Shown here: positions 1 through 7,438 of the stretch, in pieces
Layout of the letters: every line of letters starts with the position of its first letter
Numbering within the stretch: position 1 is the first letter of the stretch
Source: Eubacteriales bacterium
GTDB taxonomy: Bacteria > Bacillota > Clostridia > JAQUNY01
DNA: 14,231 bases
Direction of reading: 5' to 3'
NCBI GenBank assembly: GCA_028717405.1
Contig: JAQUNY010000029.1
Coordinates: forward strand, 1-14,231
The notes under the pieces: generated by a model
Told to the model about the DNA's origin: nothing
What the model saw: the letters and a program-made list of their open reading frames with translations, nothing else
Database searches by the model: none
Program-made: the position numbers and the translations under genes

Positions 1-33
1 CAGCGATTGCAACGTTCCTGTATTAATCAAATT

Positions 34-62
34 ATTATACTAGCCGTTTGCTTATAAGTCAA
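34..62 (-). promoter_or_regulatory. Promoter for a gene beyond the left edge
   Basis: Read on the minus strand there is TTGACT (57-62), a 17-bp spacer and a perfect TATAAT (34-39). Transcription would start near position 27 and run leftward out of the window. It lies more than 100 bp past the stop of the glycosyl hydrolase gene, so it probably serves the next gene on the same strand. The match to the vegetative sigma consensus is seen directly; activity is inferred. Confidence 0.75.
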
Positions 63-70
63 GAGCGGAT

Positions 71-110
71 CTTTGCCTGATTTGGCATAATTTAGCATGA
101 TTTGGCAAAC
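71..110. repeat. Four 10-bp direct repeats upstream of a promoter
   Basis: Four consecutive 10-mers run ctttgcctga, tttggcataa, tttagcatga, tttggcaaac, with consensus TTTGGCATGA. The period is close to one helical turn, so the copies face the same side of the DNA. They end about 8 bp upstream of the -35 box at 57-62, a position suited to an activator or to an AT-rich UP-like element. The repeat is seen in the sequence; any binding protein is unknown. Confidence 0.6.
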
Positions 111-168
111 TGCAAAATAAATAACAATAAATAATCTTCGAAATAATCTTTAAAAATTAATAAGCCAG

Positions 169-1941
169 TTAATAATATTTTGGAACTGTCTGCCCGCCGG
201 GGTTTGCATCCTGCCAGGCTTCATAAGTCTTATAAACTTTAAGGTTGTTATATAGGACCTCCCATACAAGCGGTGTCTCAAAATTCATGCGCCAGGCTGC
301 TGTTCCTGCCAGCCTGTACTTTTGCGCAAGCGACGACTTCAGGTTTATGGAGTTTTCATCTTCAAGCCAAAGCTTGTAGAGCGCGCCGCCTTTACTGTAC
401 TCCGCATAATACTGCCCGCTGGTATCATCCCAGACAGGGGTGGAATTATTTGCGGCAAGCTGCTGTTTTGCCGTTTCCATATTGATCACGGCAGCGTTGG
501 TAACTGTGATTTTACCGTCATCTTCAGTTACCTCTTTCCAAAGTCTGTTGTATAGGGGAAGTCCCAGAAAAAGCTTTTCTCTGGGTACGAATTCCAGGGT
601 CCTTTTCAGTTTTTGCTCAACCCAGGGATACTGGGCAACCGAGCCGGCTTCCGGACTGCCTTTCCAATGCTGGTCATATGTCATCAGCATTATGTAATCT
701 ACTGATTCGCCAAGAGCCTTCAAATCATAGCATTTCGAATAATTATTACTCCCGTCAGGCACTCCCACACACATTGATACCACAAGGCCCTGTTCTCTTA
801 TGTAAGGCGTAAGCTCCCTCACAAACTGCGTCAACGCATCCTTATCAGTCAGGTTTATATTTTCGAGATCGATATTTATCCCGTCAAATCTATAAAGCGC
901 ACAGTAAACAAGCAGTTCCCTGATAAGCGCTTCCCTCAGCGCAGAGCTGTTCAGAAAGGCCGAGGACCTTGAAGGAAGCAGGTTGTCGTTCTTCAGCATG
1001 GGCCAGACCTGGTATCCGTTCCTCTGAGCCCAATCAAGAGACCTTGCATTTGCACCGTTTTTCAGCTTCAGTGTTTTTTCCTCAAAATCAAACCAAAGGG
1101 GCGAGATAACATCCAGCCCCCTGATTTTTTCATTTGAACCATATAAGTCTTTTTTGTCGCCTGTTTCCCATCCCAGGCTTATCATCCCCTCTTCAGGCTC
1201 CCATGATAAGCCCTTCGGTTTATGGTGCCTGATGTAGCTGAATCTTCTGATTGTGACGACAACATCGCTTTTTTCGACATATCCCATACTCCCGTCATAT
1301 GCCCTGACTCTGTACCATTTATCATATTCCTCATAAACCCGAAGCTCAGCTTCTCCCAATGACCGCTCCTTCTCTCCCAGTGTCTTGATCACAGGCGCCC
1401 TGACAGAGCGGTCGAGCCTGATAATCAACTCGTCTTCAAGCTGTTCCGCTACCCGGACAATACTGTCGACATAATCAATTATCACACATCCGGTCGTCTC
1501 AGCGTACCTGATGCTGATGCCGTAAAGCTCTTTCAGAAAATCAATGGGGATATACACAATGCCCATCTCCAAAGTTACAGGCATGTTAAGTTCTACAGGC
1601 TCGTCATTGATAATTGCGTTGAGGCTTTCTGTCTGCATCCTGATGACCCTGTCGGCAGTCGTGACTGTCACTTTTCTTTCAGCTTCATCCCACCATATAT
1701 ATGGGTCGAAATACTCTTTTATTACAGTTACCGCTATAAGGACCTCTCCATCGGAAACAAGCGCCGCTCTTTCGTCTTCTATCAGCTGGCCTTCTACTAT
1801 AAGAGATGTTTCCCTTCCTTTAAAATAGTCAGCGGTATTGCTGTTTGGCATAAAGTTCACAAGGTATATTGAAACAGCAGCAGCAACCAGAATGATCGCT
1901 GCCGAGATTGAAATTAAAATTTTCAGTCTTTTCCTGTTCAA
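169..1941 (-). CDS. Membrane-anchored family 18 glycosyl hydrolase with stalk and SH3 domains
   Basis: This 590-residue protein probably acts outside the membrane on N-acetylglucosamine-containing polymer such as peptidoglycan. Residues 7-27 form one hydrophobic signal/anchor segment. Residues about 45-160 resemble the copper-amine-oxidase N-terminal-like stalk domain common in clostridial surface proteins. Residues about 165-230 look like a bacterial SH3 domain (KWYRVRAYDGSMGYV). The rest is a GH18 barrel with the catalytic motif DGINIDLE at 353-360, where E360 is the predicted acid/base, and MTYDQHW at 420-426. No LysM repeat is visible, unlike the spore protein YaaH. The start codon is TTG, chosen because AAGGGGAG lies 5 nt upstream and the anchor begins right after it. 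It follows the DUF6106-like gene by 54 bp with no terminator between, so the two are probably cotranscribed. The GH18 assignment is firm; the substrate and any germination role are inferred. Confidence 0.88.
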   Translation of the reverse strand: MNRKRLKILISISAAIILVAAAVSIYLVNFMPNSNTADYFKGRETSLIVEGQLIEDERAALVSDGEVLIAVTVIKEYFDPYIWWDEAERKVTVTTADRVIRMQTESLNAIINDEPVELNMPVTLEMGIVYIPIDFLKELYGISIRYAETTGCVIIDYVDSIVRVAEQLEDELIIRLDRSVRAPVIKTLGEKERSLGEAELRVYEEYDKWYRVRAYDGSMGYVEKSDVVVTIRRFSYIRHHKPKGLSWEPEEGMISLGWETGDKKDLYGSNEKIRGLDVISPLWFDFEEKTLKLKNGANARSLDWAQRNGYQVWPMLKNDNLLPSRSSAFLNSSALREALIRELLVYCALYRFDGINIDLENINLTDKDALTQFVRELTPYIREQGLVVSMCVGVPDGSNNYSKCYDLKALGESVDYIMLMTYDQHWKGSPEAGSVAQYPWVEQKLKRTLEFVPREKLFLGLPLYNRLWKEVTEDDGKITVTNAAVINMETAKQQLAANNSTPVWDDTSGQYYAEYSKGGALYKLWLEDENSINLKSSLAQKYRLAGTAAWRMNFETPLVWEVLYNNLKVYKTYEAWQDANPGGQTVPKYY

Positions 1942-1995
1942 TTGTGCTCCCCTTTCATTCCAGGCTTTTGCTTTCTCTGAAATGCTCTGATCTTC

Positions 1996-2508
1996 TTAAT
2001 CGTACATTTTCCTTGGTATCAGGTTTTTAAATATATCCAGCATTCTTCTGTCAGGCTCAAAAAACACTATGACTTTCCCGTCTTTTGTATTAGCGGTAAA
2101 GAAAAAAACATCTTCAGATTTCATGTCTGAAACCGCCTCGATCCTGTTTGATATCGACTTCATATCCTGCGTGTAATAACTGCCATCCATTTTTGCCAGG
2201 ATATCAAATGTCCTGCAGTCTCCGCTGTAAAGCCTCTTTCTCCTTTTTTTCGCGACTATCTTGTCTATGTCGATTTCTCCATTGGTTACAGCATATTCAA
2301 ACTCAATGTTCCTCCCGGTCACAACCAGATATGTCCCATATATGATCCCGGCAAGGAAAACAGGCGCGATATACTGAATCACCGGAATATAAAAAGTGCC
2401 TATCATGGCCGGGGGGACAAGAACAGCAAGGATGGCATATATGGCATAGTCAACGGCAGTTTTCTTCTTGCTTATCATTTTTTCTACAAATACATCCATG
2501 ATTTCCAT
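1996..2508 (-). CDS. DUF6106-like small membrane protein
   Basis: The 170-residue product has two adjacent hydrophobic segments (about residues 18-40 and 45-65) followed by a charged cytoplasmic-looking domain with a KKRRKR cluster. The layout and the C-terminal stretch (VFFEPDRRMLDIFKNLIP) match my recollection of the clostridial family DUF6106, whose function is unknown. The open frame continues upstream to 2643, but that start overlaps the -35 box of the promoter at 2614-2643. I therefore chose the ATG at 2508, preceded by GGAGAGGGTG a few bases upstream; an ATG three codons later (2499) is also possible. The gene is first in a likely two-gene unit with the family 18 hydrolase. No function should be assumed. 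Confidence 0.75.
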   Translation of the reverse strand: MEIMDVFVEKMISKKKTAVDYAIYAILAVLVPPAMIGTFYIPVIQYIAPVFLAGIIYGTYLVVTGRNIEFEYAVTNGEIDIDKIVAKKRRKRLYSGDCRTFDILAKMDGSYYTQDMKSISNRIEAVSDMKSEDVFFFTANTKDGKVIVFFEPDRRMLDIFKNLIPRKMYD

Positions 2509-2530
2509 CTTTTCACCCTCTCCTACCTTT

Positions 2531-2573
2531 GCTTTGCATCCGCCGGCTATTGCCCTGTTGTAGAGCGCAAAGC
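2531..2573 (-). other. Possible structured 5' leader of the DUF6106-like gene
   Basis: The transcript from the promoter at 2614-2643 has a leader of about 100 nt. In it GCTTTGC and GCAAAGC (plus-strand arms 2567-2573 and 2531-2537) are perfectly complementary and enclose a smaller hairpin (2552-2566, with a G-U pair). I could not match it to a riboswitch class that I know. It may be a chance structure. Confidence 0.3.
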
Positions 2574-2613
2574 CATTTGCCGTATAAAATGATGAACTGT
2601 GCGCCGCGCTATC

Positions 2614-2643
2614 ATTATAATCGACTTGCAGCAGCCCCGTCAA
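2614..2643 (-). promoter_or_regulatory. Promoter of the DUF6106-like / GH18 unit
   Basis: On the minus strand there is TTGACG (2638-2643), an 18-bp spacer and TATAAT (2614-2619). The start of transcription would be near 2607, about 100 nt ahead of the ATG at 2508. It lies downstream of the groEL terminator, so this unit is separated from the chaperonin operon. Confidence 0.7.
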
Positions 2644-2720
2644 GGAAAAGCAGGCAACCGATCCGAGCCCATCTAAAACTCCGTTACCGCTACATCTGTA
2701 GCGTACTCACCGGGCATCCC

Positions 2721-2766
2721 ATAATAAAAGACCTGCACACCCGAAGGCACGCAGGTCTTTTATTAT
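2721..2766 (-). terminator. Strong Rho-independent terminator after groEL
   Basis: Perfect 16-bp inverted arms lie at 2721-2736 and 2751-2766 around a 14-nt loop. The stem core is GACCTGC/GCAGGTC and is flanked by A-rich and T-rich tracts. It therefore reads as an intrinsic terminator in either direction, although no plus-strand gene approaches it here. It lies 71 bp past the groEL stop and should end groES-groEL transcripts. Confidence 0.93.
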
Positions 2767-2776
2767 TACATCTTTT

Positions 2777-2818
2777 ATAACAAATCATTCATTACAAATC
2801 ATTCATTACAAATCACGA
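2777..2818. repeat. Three 14-bp tandem repeats between groEL and its terminator
   Basis: Three head-to-tail copies of a 14-mer (ataacaaatcattc, attacaaatcattc, attacaaatcacga) occupy exactly 42 bp. The first two differ at one base and the third diverges at its end. They lie in the 3' untranslated part of the groEL message. No function is visible; they look like a slippage-prone spacer. Confidence 0.85.
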
Positions 2819-2837
2819 GACTTTATGATCTTTCAGA

Positions 2838-4469
2838 TCAATACATTCCGCCGCCCGGCATTCCGCCGCCGCCGGCAGGCATCGGAGGTTCTTTTTCCGG
2901 TATGTCAGAAACGAGGCTTTCGGTCGTCAGTACCATTGCGGCTATTGAGGCTGCATTCTGGAGTGCTGACCTTGTGACCTTTGCGGGATCAACTATACCG
3001 ACTTCTATCATGTCGACATATTTTTCAGTAAGGACATCAAATCCTATGCCAAGAGGGCTGTTCATGATCTTGTCTATTATAACGGAGCTCTCAAGGCCCG
3101 CATTGGCAGCTATCTGCCTGATAGGCTCCTCAAGGGCTTTGGCAACGATTTGCACACCTGTCTTTTCATCACCAACAGTCTTTGCCAGCAACTCGCGAAC
3201 CTTATTTATTGGAGTTACAAAGGCTGATCCGCCGCCTGGCACTATGCCCTCTTCAACTGCAGCTCTTGTTGCTGCAAGAGCGTCTTCTATCCTGTGTTTC
3301 TTCTCTTTCATTTCAGTCTCGGTAGCTGCGCCGACCTGTATCACGGCTACACCTCCGGAAAGCTTTGCAAGCCTTTCCTGAAGCTTTTCTTTGTCAAAGT
3401 CGGATGTTGTTTCTTCTATCTGCGCTTTTATAGCTGCAATCCTCTTTTTGATCTCGTCCTGGCTCCCGGCTCCGTCAACGATGATCGTATTTTCTTTCTG
3501 TACCTTTACCTGTCTTGCCTTGCCAAGCTGATCGATCTTGGTTTCTTTAAGGTCAAGTCCGAGCTCGTCGCTTATAAGCTGTCCGCCTGTGAGTGTTGCG
3601 ATATCCTGCAGCATAGCCTTGCGCCTGTCTCCGAATCCAGGAGCCTTAACTGCCACACAGGTAAATGTGCCCCTTAGTTTGTTGACAACGAGGGTTGTGA
3701 GAGCCTCTCCTTCAACATCTTCAGCAATTATGAGGAGCTTCTTGCCCTGCTGTACGATCTGCTCAAGTAAAGGCAGCAGATCCTGGATATTGCTGAGTTT
3801 CTTCTCTGTTACGAGGATATAGGGCTCTTCAAGAACTGCTTCCATCTTTTCGGTATCAGTGACCATGTATGCGGAAACATATCCCCTGTCAAACTGCATG
3901 CCTTCCACGACCTCAAGGCTTGTCCCCATTGTCTTGGATTCCTCGACTGTGATAACGCCGTCATTTGTTACCTTCTCCATCGCGTCGGCTATAAGGCTTC
4001 CTATCACATCATCATTTGCGGATATTGAAGCTACCCTGCTGATGTCTTCGCGTCCGTTTACGTTGCGGCTGACTTCTTTTATACCTGCCACAGCAGCGTC
4101 AACTGCCTTCGAGATACCTTTCTTCAATATCATCGGGTTTGCTCCGGCTGCGACATTCTTAAGGCCTTCCCGGATTATCGCCTGTGCCAGAAGTGTTGCT
4201 GTGGTAGTACCATCGCCTGCTACATCATTGGTTTTTGTTGCCACTTCTTTAACAAGCTGGGCGCCCATATTCTCAAATTTGTCTTCGAGCTCGATTTCTT
4301 TTGCGATCGTAACACCGTCATTTGTTATAACAGGCGAACCGAATTTTTTGTCAAGAACTACATTCCTGCCCTTTGGGCCAAGCGTTATCTTAACTGTGTC
4401 GGCCAGCTTATTCACTCCTCTTTCAAGAGCGCGTCTTGCTTCTTCGCCATATTTGATTTCTTTTGCCAT
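2838..4469 (-). CDS. groEL: Chaperonin GroEL (60 kDa, Hsp60)
   Basis: GroEL forms the double-ring, ATP-driven folding chamber that works in the cytoplasm with the GroES lid. The 543-residue length is normal. The start MAKEIKYGEEAR, the nucleotide-binding LGPKGRNVVLD and VAGDGTTT (85-90 with D86), and the glycine/methionine tail GGGMPGGGMY are all present. I chose the ATG at 4469 because GGAGG lies about 10 nt upstream. The in-frame ATG at 4487 overlaps that Shine-Dalgarno site and would add six non-family residues. groES precedes it by 92 bp, with a GC-rich hairpin between, and a strong terminator follows. Expression is expected to be HrcA-controlled through the CIRCE element ahead of groES. 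Nothing in the coding sequence looks abnormal. Confidence 0.99.
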   Translation of the reverse strand: MAKEIKYGEEARRALERGVNKLADTVKITLGPKGRNVVLDKKFGSPVITNDGVTIAKEIELEDKFENMGAQLVKEVATKTNDVAGDGTTTATLLAQAIIREGLKNVAAGANPMILKKGISKAVDAAVAGIKEVSRNVNGREDISRVASISANDDVIGSLIADAMEKVTNDGVITVEESKTMGTSLEVVEGMQFDRGYVSAYMVTDTEKMEAVLEEPYILVTEKKLSNIQDLLPLLEQIVQQGKKLLIIAEDVEGEALTTLVVNKLRGTFTCVAVKAPGFGDRRKAMLQDIATLTGGQLISDELGLDLKETKIDQLGKARQVKVQKENTIIVDGAGSQDEIKKRIAAIKAQIEETTSDFDKEKLQERLAKLSGGVAVIQVGAATETEMKEKKHRIEDALAATRAAVEEGIVPGGGSAFVTPINKVRELLAKTVGDEKTGVQIVAKALEEPIRQIAANAGLESSVIIDKIMNSPLGIGFDVLTEKYVDMIEVGIVDPAKVTRSALQNAASIAAMVLTTESLVSDIPEKEPPMPAGGGGMPGGGMY

Positions 4470-4544
4470 ATTGTGCTCATCCTCCATGAATTAAATTTTT
4501 CGATACCGGACTAATTTTTTCATATTTTCAACCGGCATAACAGT

Positions 4545-4557
4545 CGGCCTGCGGCCG
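4545..4557 (-). other. Intercistronic hairpin between groES and groEL
   Basis: CGGCC and GGCCG flank a 3-nt loop just 4 nt after the groES stop codon. In the minus-strand transcript it is not followed by a U tract, so it is not a standard terminator. It could act as a processing or stability element that sets different groES and groEL mRNA levels, as reported for groESL in some other bacteria. That role is inferred. Confidence 0.5.
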
Positions 4558-4561
4558 GATT

Positions 4562-4846
4562 TCAATCAACTGTAGCTAAAACATCACTCTGCCTGATAAT
4601 GGTATATTCCTGTCCGTCATATTTGATCTCAGTGCCTGCGTATTTGCTGATAAGCACCCTGTCACCAACTTTGACTTCCATCTTGACTTCTTTCCCGTCA
4701 ACCAGTCCACCGGGGCCTGCCGCTACGATTTCTGCTATCTGCGGTTTCTCTTTTGCCGAGCCCGGCAATACTATGCCGCTTTTTGTAGTTTCCTCGCTTT
4801 CAAGCATCTTAATGACTATCCTGTCAGCTAATGGTTTTATTTTCAT
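4562..4846 (-). CDS. groES: Co-chaperonin GroES (10 kDa, Hsp10)
   Basis: GroES is the seven-subunit lid that closes the GroEL chamber. The 94-residue length and the sequence are typical. The N-terminal MKIKPLADRIVIK and the mobile loop around EETTKSGIVLPGSAKEKPQ (residues about 18-36) are present. So are the roof-region GPGG and the core VKVGDRVLISKYAGTEIKYDG. The ATG is preceded by AAGGAGGG with a 7-nt spacer, an excellent ribosome site. It is the first gene of the operon, directly behind the CIRCE operator, and groEL follows 92 bp later. Confidence 0.99.
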   Translation of the reverse strand: MKIKPLADRIVIKMLESEETTKSGIVLPGSAKEKPQIAEIVAAGPGGLVDGKEVKMEVKVGDRVLISKYAGTEIKYDGQEYTIIRQSDVLATVD

Positions 4847-4870
4847 AGGTTACCCTCCTTTTTGTTGTTG

Positions 4871-4897
4871 TTAGCACTCTTTATTGGCGAGTGCTAA
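4871..4897 (-). promoter_or_regulatory. CIRCE operator (HrcA binding site)
   Basis: The perfect consensus inverted repeat TTAGCACTC (4871-4879), 9-bp spacer, GAGTGCTAA (4889-4897) lies 25 bp upstream of the groES start, inside the expected 5' leader. CIRCE is the well-established binding site of the heat-shock repressor HrcA. The hrcA gene is not in the window. Confidence 0.98.
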
Positions 4898-4907
4898 TCT
4901 ACAATAT

Positions 4908-4937
4908 AATATAATATATGATGCAATTGTTTAGCAA
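4908..4937 (-). promoter_or_regulatory. Probable groES-groEL promoter
   Basis: On the minus strand TTGCTA (4932-4937), 18 bp, and TATATT (4908-4913) place the transcription start near 4901, immediately before CIRCE. That is the usual arrangement for HrcA repression. The AT-rich run allows other -10 registers, so the exact boxes are uncertain. Confidence 0.5.
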
Positions 4938-5044
4938 ATGTCCATATAAGGCATTTAATGACCATATTTGCCCTTTAATCTGATAATTACTGCCATTGCT
5001 CCTGTAATCGTTGAATATCTCGATATATCTCCGGTTTTATAATT

Positions 5045-5764
5045 TCAACGCCTCCTGCTTTTAAGCTCTTCGTATATGTCCTGCGGTGTCACACGGCATT
5101 CAGTCATTAAAACCAGAAGATGATAAACAAGATCTGCTATCTCGTACCTTATCTCATCGCGGTCTCTGTTCTTTGATGCGATTATTACTTCAGAGGTCTC
5201 TTCCCCAACCTTTTTCAGGATCTTGTCAAGTCCTTTTTCAAAAAGATAGTTCGTATATGAGCCTTCTTTTGGATGTGCACGCCGGTCGCCGATCAATTCA
5301 TACAGTTCGCTGATGATTGCCGCCGTTTCATCAATGTCGCCTCCATTGCTCTGCTTTTCAACGTTTTCAGGGACATCACAGGGTTCTTTGGATAATTTTT
5401 CCACTGTGTCCGCTGCGGATGCCATGGCTTTGATTTCCGGAAAAAGCTGTCTGAAAAAACACGAATGGTTACCTGTATGACATGCGTTCCCTGTTTGCCT
5501 TACACTGGCCAGAAGTGTGTCAGCATCACAGTCATAGGACATGCTTACCAGCTCCTGGTAATTGCCGGATGTGCTTCCCTTAAGCCACAGTTCTGACCTG
5601 CTCCTGCTCCAGTAGTGCATTTTCCCCGTCTCCAGAGTCTTTTCAAGGGCTTCCTTATTTGCATAAGCAAGCATCAGGACTTCGCCGTTTTTCTCTTCAG
5701 TCACTATAACAGGCATTAACCCCTTTGGGCCAAATTTTAAAACACTTATATCGAATACCGCCAT
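5045..5764 (-). CDS. hisIE: Bifunctional phosphoribosyl-AMP cyclohydrolase / phosphoribosyl-ATP pyrophosphatase
   Basis: This fused enzyme does steps 2 and 3 of histidine synthesis. The C-terminal HisE domain hydrolyses PR-ATP to PR-AMP, and the N-terminal HisI domain opens the adenine ring. HisI spans about residues 10-107, with HYWSRSR (50-56), KGSTSGNYQ (62-70), metal ligands in DCDAD (78-82), and C95 and C102 in ACHTGNHSCF. HisE spans about 147-239, with the conserved KKVGEETSEVIIASK and YEIADLVYHLLVL. About 40 linker residues separate them. The ATG is preceded by GGAGG at an 8-nt spacing. It is the last his gene here, 71 bp after hisF. I see no convincing terminator between its stop and the groES promoter, so some readthrough into groES is possible. 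Confidence 0.97.
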   Translation of the reverse strand: MAVFDISVLKFGPKGLMPVIVTEEKNGEVLMLAYANKEALEKTLETGKMHYWSRSRSELWLKGSTSGNYQELVSMSYDCDADTLLASVRQTGNACHTGNHSCFFRQLFPEIKAMASAADTVEKLSKEPCDVPENVEKQSNGGDIDETAAIISELYELIGDRRAHPKEGSYTNYLFEKGLDKILKKVGEETSEVIIASKNRDRDEIRYEIADLVYHLLVLMTECRVTPQDIYEELKSRRR

Positions 5765-5835
5765 TTCTCATGCCTCCAAACAATATTTACTTGTCTTTAA
5801 ATCAGACTCAGGTTTTACTTTCCGGATTCTCAACT

Positions 5836-6597
5836 TCAAAGCCTTACTACTATCCCGCGTTCTTTCAGGTATTTCTTGAGGCCTATGATCTCGATTTCCC
5901 GGAAATGGAACAGCGACGCTGCAAGAGCGGCGTCCGCCCTCCCCTCGGAAAGGACATCATAAAAATGCTCCATTGTCCCCGCTCCGCCTGAAGCTATCAC
6001 AGGGATGCTTACAGCTTCAGATACTTTTCTTGTTATAGCAGTATCATAGCCACTTTTTGTCCCGTCACGGTCCATACTGGTAAGGAGGATTTCTCCCGCC
6101 CCGAGCCTGTCAGCTTTTTCGCACCACTTGAGCGCATCCATACCGGTATTGATCCTGCCCCCGTTAATAAATACTTCCCATGCTTCCTCATCGGACTTTT
6201 TCTTCACATCGACCGCTACCACCACACACTGTCTCCCGAATTTTTCGGCTGCTTCAGTTATGAGCTCAGGACGCTTTACAGCTGCAGTGTTGATGGAAAT
6301 CTTATCAGCGCCGGCCTTCAGGATCTTCCTGAAATCTTCGATCGTCCTTATCCCCCCTCCTACCGTAAAGGGTATAAATACCTTTTCTGCAACCCTTGCC
6401 ACAACATCGGCGATTATTTCCCTGGCGTCGGAAGATGCCGTTATATCGAGGAAGGTAAGCTCATCTGCGCCTGCCTTATTGTATATTTCTGCTATTTCGA
6501 CAGGATCTCCTGCATCTCTGATATTTACGAAATTGACTCCTTTTACGACCCTGCCGTTCAAAATATCCATGCATGGGATTATTCTTTTTGAAAGCAT
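5836..6597 (-). CDS. hisF: Imidazole glycerol phosphate synthase, cyclase subunit
   Basis: HisF is the barrel subunit that takes ammonia from HisH and converts PRFAR into imidazole glycerol phosphate plus AICAR. The 253-residue length is standard. The catalytic aspartates are D11 (IIPCMD) and D130 (VVAVD). The phosphate-binding VGGGIRT (79-85) and IASGGAGTMEHF are present. I chose the ATG at 6597, giving the family start MLSKRIIPCMD, because AAAGGGGA lies 7 nt upstream. The frame extends to 6621, but that part would overlap hisA. It follows hisA by 16 bp, so the two are probably translated from one message. Confidence 0.98.
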   Translation of the reverse strand: MLSKRIIPCMDILNGRVVKGVNFVNIRDAGDPVEIAEIYNKAGADELTFLDITASSDAREIIADVVARVAEKVFIPFTVGGGIRTIEDFRKILKAGADKISINTAAVKRPELITEAAEKFGRQCVVVAVDVKKKSDEEAWEVFINGGRINTGMDALKWCEKADRLGAGEILLTSMDRDGTKSGYDTAITRKVSEAVSIPVIASGGAGTMEHFYDVLSEGRADAALAASLFHFREIEIIGLKKYLKERGIVVRL

Positions 6598-6613
6598 TTC
6601 AGTATCCCCTTTC

Positions 6614-7342
6614 TTAATCACGACTACGTCCGATCGCTATGGCATCACCAAGTACTATATCTCCGGTATAGAGTGCTTTCCCGATTATGACTCCGGCGAC
6701 GCCTGTATTTCTAAGCGCCCTTATGTCATCTGTGTCCCTGACACCGCCCGAGGCAATTACTTCAGCCTTGTCGCCGACTGCGCGCGCCATCATGTCCATT
6801 GCTTTCAGATTTGGTCCCGACAGCATGCCGTCTGTGGCAATATCCGTATATATTATGGTTGAGGCACCGGCAGCGCACATCTCCAAAGCCAGCTCATCAG
6901 CTTTAATGGAACTCATGCCTGTCCATCCGTCAAAAGCCGCCATCCCTTCTCTTGCGTCAATGCCAATGGCTATCCCGCCCGGAAACATTTTCAGGGCTTT
7001 CTCAACAAAGGGTTTGTCTTTTATAGCCGAAGTCCCCAGGATCGCTCTCTGCACTCCCTTATTAAAAACCATTTCCAGCATTTCAATGGTCCTGATCCCT
7101 CCGCCCATCTGCACCGGTATACCCAGCCTCTGAGCTATCCCGCTTATAGCAGGCAGGTTGAGCGGAGATCCAAGCCTCGCACCGTCAAGATCGACCACAT
7201 GGACATATTCGGCGCCCAGCTTTTCCCATTTAAGAGCCATCTCTACCGGATCGCCCGGGAACTCTGTCACCTTGCTGAAATCGCCCTGGATAAGCCTGAC
7301 ACACTTGCCGTCTTTAATATCTATTGCCGGATAAATACGCAT
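6614..7342 (-). CDS. hisA: ProFAR isomerase (phosphoribosylformimino-AICAR-phosphate isomerase)
   Basis: HisA carries out the Amadori isomerisation of ProFAR to PRFAR, the substrate of HisF-HisH. The 242 residues have the expected half-barrel repeat. Visible elements are MRIYPAIDIKDGKCVRL with D8, QMGGGIRT (78-85), D129 in GIDAREG, TDIATDGM (166-173) and ASGGVRD. The ATG has a short GGTGG ribosome site about 4 nt upstream, weaker than those of its neighbours. A 96-bp spacer separates it from hisH; see the findings for short open frames there. There is no sign that this is the dual HisA/TrpF type (PriA), but this cannot be settled by eye. Confidence 0.97.
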   Translation of the reverse strand: MRIYPAIDIKDGKCVRLIQGDFSKVTEFPGDPVEMALKWEKLGAEYVHVVDLDGARLGSPLNLPAISGIAQRLGIPVQMGGGIRTIEMLEMVFNKGVQRAILGTSAIKDKPFVEKALKMFPGGIAIGIDAREGMAAFDGWTGMSSIKADELALEMCAAGASTIIYTDIATDGMLSGPNLKAMDMMARAVGDKAEVIASGGVRDTDDIRALRNTGVAGVIIGKALYTGDIVLGDAIAIGRSRD

Positions 7343-7438
7343 TTAGCCACCATTTTAACCTTTCTGCTTTGGCTCAGGGATTATATTTTCTTCCATTATT
7401 TCCCTTTAGCCTCCACAAAGCAATTTCAAGTTTCTCCA

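Noticed and set aside
2509..2643. Longer start for the DUF6106-like protein at 2643
   Set aside because: The added 45 codons overlap a near-consensus promoter, and the internal ATG at 2508 has a ribosome site.
2902..4494. Plus-strand open frames opposite groEL (159, 127, 94 and 211 codons)
   Set aside because: These are antisense shadows of a highly conserved gene, with low-complexity serine-rich translations and no supporting signals.
4545..4557. Terminator between groES and groEL
   Set aside because: The hairpin is strong, but no U tract follows it in the direction of transcription and groEL has no separate promoter that I can see.
6128..6862. 244-codon plus-strand open frame opposite hisF and hisA
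   Set aside because: It lies antisense to two clear his genes and shows no recognisable domain or upstream promoter.
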